Shown here one piece after another: positions 12,146 through 15,127 of a stretch of DNA of 15,127 bases. The DNA comes from an uncultured Flammeovirgaceae bacterium. GTDB lineage: Bacteria > Bacteroidota > Bacteroidia > Cytophagales > Cyclobacteriaceae. Position 1 is the first letter of the stretch; each line of letters starts with the position of its first letter. The stretch is taken from NCBI GenBank assembly GCA_937138955.1, contig CAKZPJ010000727.1, forward strand, positions 1 through 15,127, read 5' to 3'. Below the pieces are notes generated by a model. That model worked only from the letters and a program-made list of their open reading frames with translations, searched no databases and had not been told where the DNA came from. A program made the position numbers and the translations under genes.

Positions 12146-15127
12146 TTCGGAAGAACACTTTATCATCGCGCTGAAGGCGAAGCACGTAGATGCCGGGTGA
12201 CAATGGTCGGGCCAGACTGGTTAGATTAATCGGCAACGGAAACTCTCCGTAGAAGAGTTGATGATAGAACATCCTCTGCCCTTCTGGTGAAAGTAAACTT
12301 AGCGTAATCTCTTTTTGATACCATAACAGATTTTCCAGGTAGAATACATCCTGCACCGGGTTAGGATAAATCTTCAACGCTCGGTCTTCGGGATCAATCC
12401 GGGTGCTGGCTACGTTGCGTACAACTACTGTTTTACTTACTAAATTAGTACAGCCATCGCTACGAGTTGCTAACAGCCGAACGGAATATACTCCCGCTGA
12501 ATCGAACTGAGGAATAATACGGGCAGATTGATAGGTGAAATTGCCATCGCCCAAATCCCACTGCCAACTGATTGAAGGATCGCCTTCATTCAGAGGGAAT
12601 GCCTGCAACACCGCCATATCGGGTTCAGACAGATAAAGTGTATCTGACAATATTTTGAAATCGGCAAATTGGTTAATTTCTACGTGAACGCCTACCGCTT
12701 CACTTTCTATCAAACCATCCAGGTTGGTGATATAAATTGTGGTATTCATGGCTACCGAGTCCAGTAACAATCTTTTTCCCGCATGGATTGGATTAGTAAG
12801 ACTAGCATCGGAATAAAAGAGAAATGTCTCACCATTATCAGGGGAAATAGTAACCGCCTCGCCCTGACAGATACGAACAGTAGTCAAGTCCGGTTTTTCA
12901 GCTTGGGTACGGATAATGTTTTCTGCTAACGTATACATGCAATTCAAATCTGCTGAATCTATCGAGTAGATTAGCTTCAATCGCCAGTCTTCTGTCGGTA
13001 AATCAGAAAAGTTATAGTTAAATGCTGGCTGTCGGCTAACTTCTACATCATTCACCAACCAAGTATACTGTCTAATATGATTGGTATCTCCAGTCAGCAT
13101 AATGTCTAGCTGATACTTGGCAGCAAGATCAGTGGTATCTAGCGAGTAACGAATCTGTAGATTGGGCTGCCATACGTTGATAGTTACTGGGAGTGGACGA
13201 CTGTCAAATGCTTCTGCCGCATTTACTACGTAGAAAGTATCGCTCTGACTGATTCTTTCGGTTACAAATTGTTCTCCTTTGTACAATAGCTCAGTCAGAT
13301 CCTTATCCGCATACACTTTAATAAGATTAGTATCAGTTGCTCGTAACGTAACCGATTCACCGCCACAAATGAGTTTGTTCGTAATTTGCGGCATAGTAGC
13401 CCGTTGTACTACCGTGATTTCTTTAGATGTTGAAACCTGACAACCAGGACTGCTGGTCACAGTTAACTGGACCGTGTAAGCTCCAGGCTGAACATAAGAA
13501 GTTTGCGGATGCTGCTGGGTACTTCGGAAGCCATTACCAAAATCCCAATCCCAGGCTACCGCGTTCAGGCTCTCATCTTGAAAGTTTAGGGCATAATTAC
13601 TTGTCTCATCCAGAAAAAGCGTATCGTTTTGCCAGCCAGAGTTCAAGCTATCTATCACCGAAAAGAGTGCCTCTGGCTCTTTGATGAGAATCTTAATTTT
13701 CTTAATTCGCCCTTCGTAACCATTGGCTAATGATGACGCATAAATTGCAGTATCATGGGTAATAGTGGTAGTCGTAAGCTCTCGACCTTCAGTGATTAGA
13801 TTAGCTCCCAAAGCATCTTGATAGAACCGATGATTATCGGTAAACTGAATGGTAGCCATGCTATCAGTGCAGACCAGTTCAGTAGTTAGCACTGTTGGTT
13901 CGTTTCGGTAATTCGTATAAAATTCTCGAGCCATTGTGACGGCAGATTGCAATTCAGCCAAACTACTGCCGGCTACCCAAGCAAAAGCAACCGCCCGCCC
14001 TCGGTTCGCCGGAATACTAGCGACCGTAGCTGCTAACACCTGGGCTACATCGTTTCCACTACCGTTTGCCCCCGCTTGCGCGCTATCGGTTCCTTTAGAA
14101 GCCCAACCAAACTTTTCCCGTTCCGAAATATCGCTACCAAAACTGGAGCTATTTCCGTTTAGATCTTGCAGGTCTAGTGGCTGATGATTCGCAGTTTGGC
14201 TAGTTAATAAAGCCACCCCCGCGTAGGTATCTTCATTGGCATTGTAGGAGTACGCCAATGAATAAGTAGAATTCCATCCAGTACGATTCTCGGTTCGATT
14301 GTCTATATCCCAGTTGGCGAATAAACCAACAGATACATCGGTGAGTGTACTATCTAGGCGGTTTGTTACTCGGTATTCAGATACAATATAGTTATCAGTG
14401 TTGGTGGTATCAGCCAACCAGGTCTGCTCAACCCGAAGGTTTAGCGGGTTGATTGCGTTAGCATCGGAGAAAGCCGAACGAAGCTGATACGCAGGAACCG
14501 TCGCTCGGGTAAAGCGAATACTTTCTTCTACCTGGAAATCCCGCTCGCGACTAAGGTCATTGAAATTATTGATAAGATTATCCGAAACATAGGCAGAGTC
14601 AACTCCAATTAGTAGTCCGGCTTCGGTGGCAATTATTTGATCTTGATAACGAATGTTGCCTACTGAAAAACCATTGGGATCAAAAGCAATTTCACCCTGG
14701 TCGCCTACGGTAATTTGCAACTCATTTTTCGTAATGGTAGGGTAGCCCGATGAGGAAACAATGAAGAAATACTGATAATCCTGATAAGTACTATCTTCTA
14801 TTCCCAAGCGGAAGTACAGTTGCTCATAGCTTGGCAAATCATTGTTAAGAACTATTCGGAAGGGTTGAGCAGCGTTAGAAACGGTATTCAGAGAGTCAAT
14901 GGTACCGGGGCGAAATACCGAATCCAATACGGTTACATACTCAGAAATTGAAGACAGTGTAATCTTGGTATTAGCAGTAGAAGCTGAAAGTAAATTTTTT
15001 ATATCTACACTGATGGTAAGAGCGTTGCCGTAATAAGCGTATTGTCCTGCATGACTTTGATAGGAAAAATTAGTCATCCGTAACGCGGGAGAATTTACGG
15101 GCTTTAAAGCTTGAGCGGCTTGTAAAA
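12129..15127 (-). CDS. Large T9SS-secreted multidomain protein, probable tail of an S8 subtilisin-like protease (5'-truncated by window edge)
   Basis: The minus-strand frame is open to the window edge; about 998 residues are visible. The ATG at 15077 is internal, because coding sequence continues upstream (LQAAQALKPVNSPALR before the Met). That upstream stretch resembles the end of T9SS-linked subtilases, where an alanine-rich helix is followed by a segment of Ig-like strands; an S8 peptidase domain beyond the edge is therefore inferred. Counting from the 15077 Met: beta-rich region 1-400; Ig-like modules at about 400-466, 567-632 and 734-802; PKD domains at about 470-557 (WDWDFGNG) and 800-887 (WQWDLGDG); T9SS type A sorting domain about 900-982 with IYPNPV at 903-908 and ending FFRRLMIE. 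The protein should be exported by Sec, pass the outer membrane by T9SS and be surface-attached or released. Extracellular proteolysis or adhesion is likely. Confidence 0.88.
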   Translation of the reverse strand, partial: LQAAQALKPVNSPALRMTNFSYQSHAGQYAYYGNALTISVDIKNLLSASTANTKITLSSISEYVTVLDSVFRPGTIDSLNTVSNAAQPFRIVLNNDLPSYEQLYFRLGIEDSTYQDYQYFFIVSSSGYPTITKNELQITVGDQGEIAFDPNGFSVGNIRYQDQIIATEAGLLIGVDSAYVSDNLINNFNDLSRERDFQVEESIRFTRATVPAYQLRSAFSDANAINPLNLRVEQTWLADTTNTDNYIVSEYRVTNRLDSTLTDVSVGLFANWDIDNRTENRTGWNSTYSLAYSYNANEDTYAGVALLTSQTANHQPLDLQDLNGNSSSFGSDISEREKFGWASKGTDSAQAGANGSGNDVAQVLAATVASIPANRGRAVAFAWVAGSSLAELQSAVTMAREFYTNYRNEPTVLTTELVCTDSMATIQFTDNHRFYQDALGANLITEGRELTTTTITHDTAIYASSLANGYEGRIKKIKILIKEPEALFSVIDSLNSGWQNDTLFLDETSNYALNFQDESLNAVAWDWDFGNGFRSTQQHPQTSYVQPGAYTVQLTVTSSPGCQVSTSKEITVVQRATMPQITNKLICGGESVTLRATDTNLIKVYADKDLTELLYKGEQFVTERISQSDTFYVVNAAEAFDSRPLPVTINVWQPNLQIRYSLDTTDLAAKYQLDIMLTGDTNHIRQYTWLVNDVEVSRQPAFNYNFSDLPTEDWRLKLIYSIDSADLNCMYTLAENIIRTQAEKPDLTTVRICQGEAVTISPDNGETFLFYSDASLTNPIHAGKRLLLDSVAMNTTIYITNLDGLIESEAVGVHVEINQFADFKILSDTLYLSEPDMAVLQAFPLNEGDPSISWQWDLGDGNFTYQSARIIPQFDSAGVYSVRLLATRSDGCTNLVSKTVVVRNVASTRIDPEDRALKIYPNPVQDVFYLENLLWYQKEITLSLLSPEGQRMFYHQLFYGEFPLPINLTSLARPLSPGIYVLRLQRDDKVFFRRLMIE

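Noticed and set aside
13936..14184. Plus-strand reading frames inside the T9SS protein gene, here and at 13427-13684
   Set aside because: Low-complexity composition and fully antisense to a strongly supported coding region.
15075..15077. ATG at 15077 as start of the T9SS protein
   Set aside because: No signal peptide follows it and the frame continues upstream without a stop to the window edge.

Overview
The window reads as chromosomal DNA of a Bacteroidota bacterium, most likely a Cytophagales-type environmental species. The evidence is a SusC/SusD-type TonB-dependent outer-membrane pair, many lipoproteins with Bacteroidota-style signal peptides, a type IX secretion (T9SS) C-terminal sorting domain, a DUF4494 protein (a family I know from Bacteroidota), an exact TAnnTTTG -7-type promoter element, and degenerate heptanucleotide repeats between genes. 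No rRNA, tRNA, CRISPR array, transposase or phage gene was seen.

Left part (1-4370, + strand): an operon of a SusC-like TonB-linked transporter (5' end outside the window), a SusD-like_2 nutrient-binding lipoprotein, and a small lipoprotein of unknown family, closed by a clear rho-independent terminator. This is an outer-membrane import module. No degradative enzyme lies beside it here, so the substrate cannot be named. A lone 80-aa small protein follows, and its stop codon lies inside a heptad-periodic repeat.

Middle part (4875-10520, - strand): three separately spaced genes. They encode a multi-spanning membrane protein with a C-terminal patatin-like lipase domain, an RlmL-type 23S rRNA guanine methyltransferase made of THUMP and methyltransferase domains only, and a secreted DUF885 lipoprotein that is probably a metallohydrolase. 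A hairpin followed by a U-run separates the last two.

Right part (10521-15127): a 364-nt divergent intergenic region holds a long inverted repeat, a putative promoter, a leader hairpin and another heptad-repeat block. It is followed on + by a DUF4494 protein that is visibly an internal duplication, then a MazE/MazF-type toxin-antitoxin pair preceded by tandem palindromic GTTATAAC sites. Convergent to mazF, only 8 nt away, is the 3' part of a very large T9SS-secreted protein (probably the tail of an S8 subtilisin-like protease) with two PKD domains, three related Ig-like modules and a T9SS sorting domain. The gene runs off the right edge.

The genes are mostly independent functional units rather than one pathway. 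I see no convincing new defence or biosynthetic system. The points most worth following are the internal duplication in the DUF4494 protein, the membrane-anchored patatin, the third gene of the SusCD operon, the mazEF operator array and the heptad repeats.
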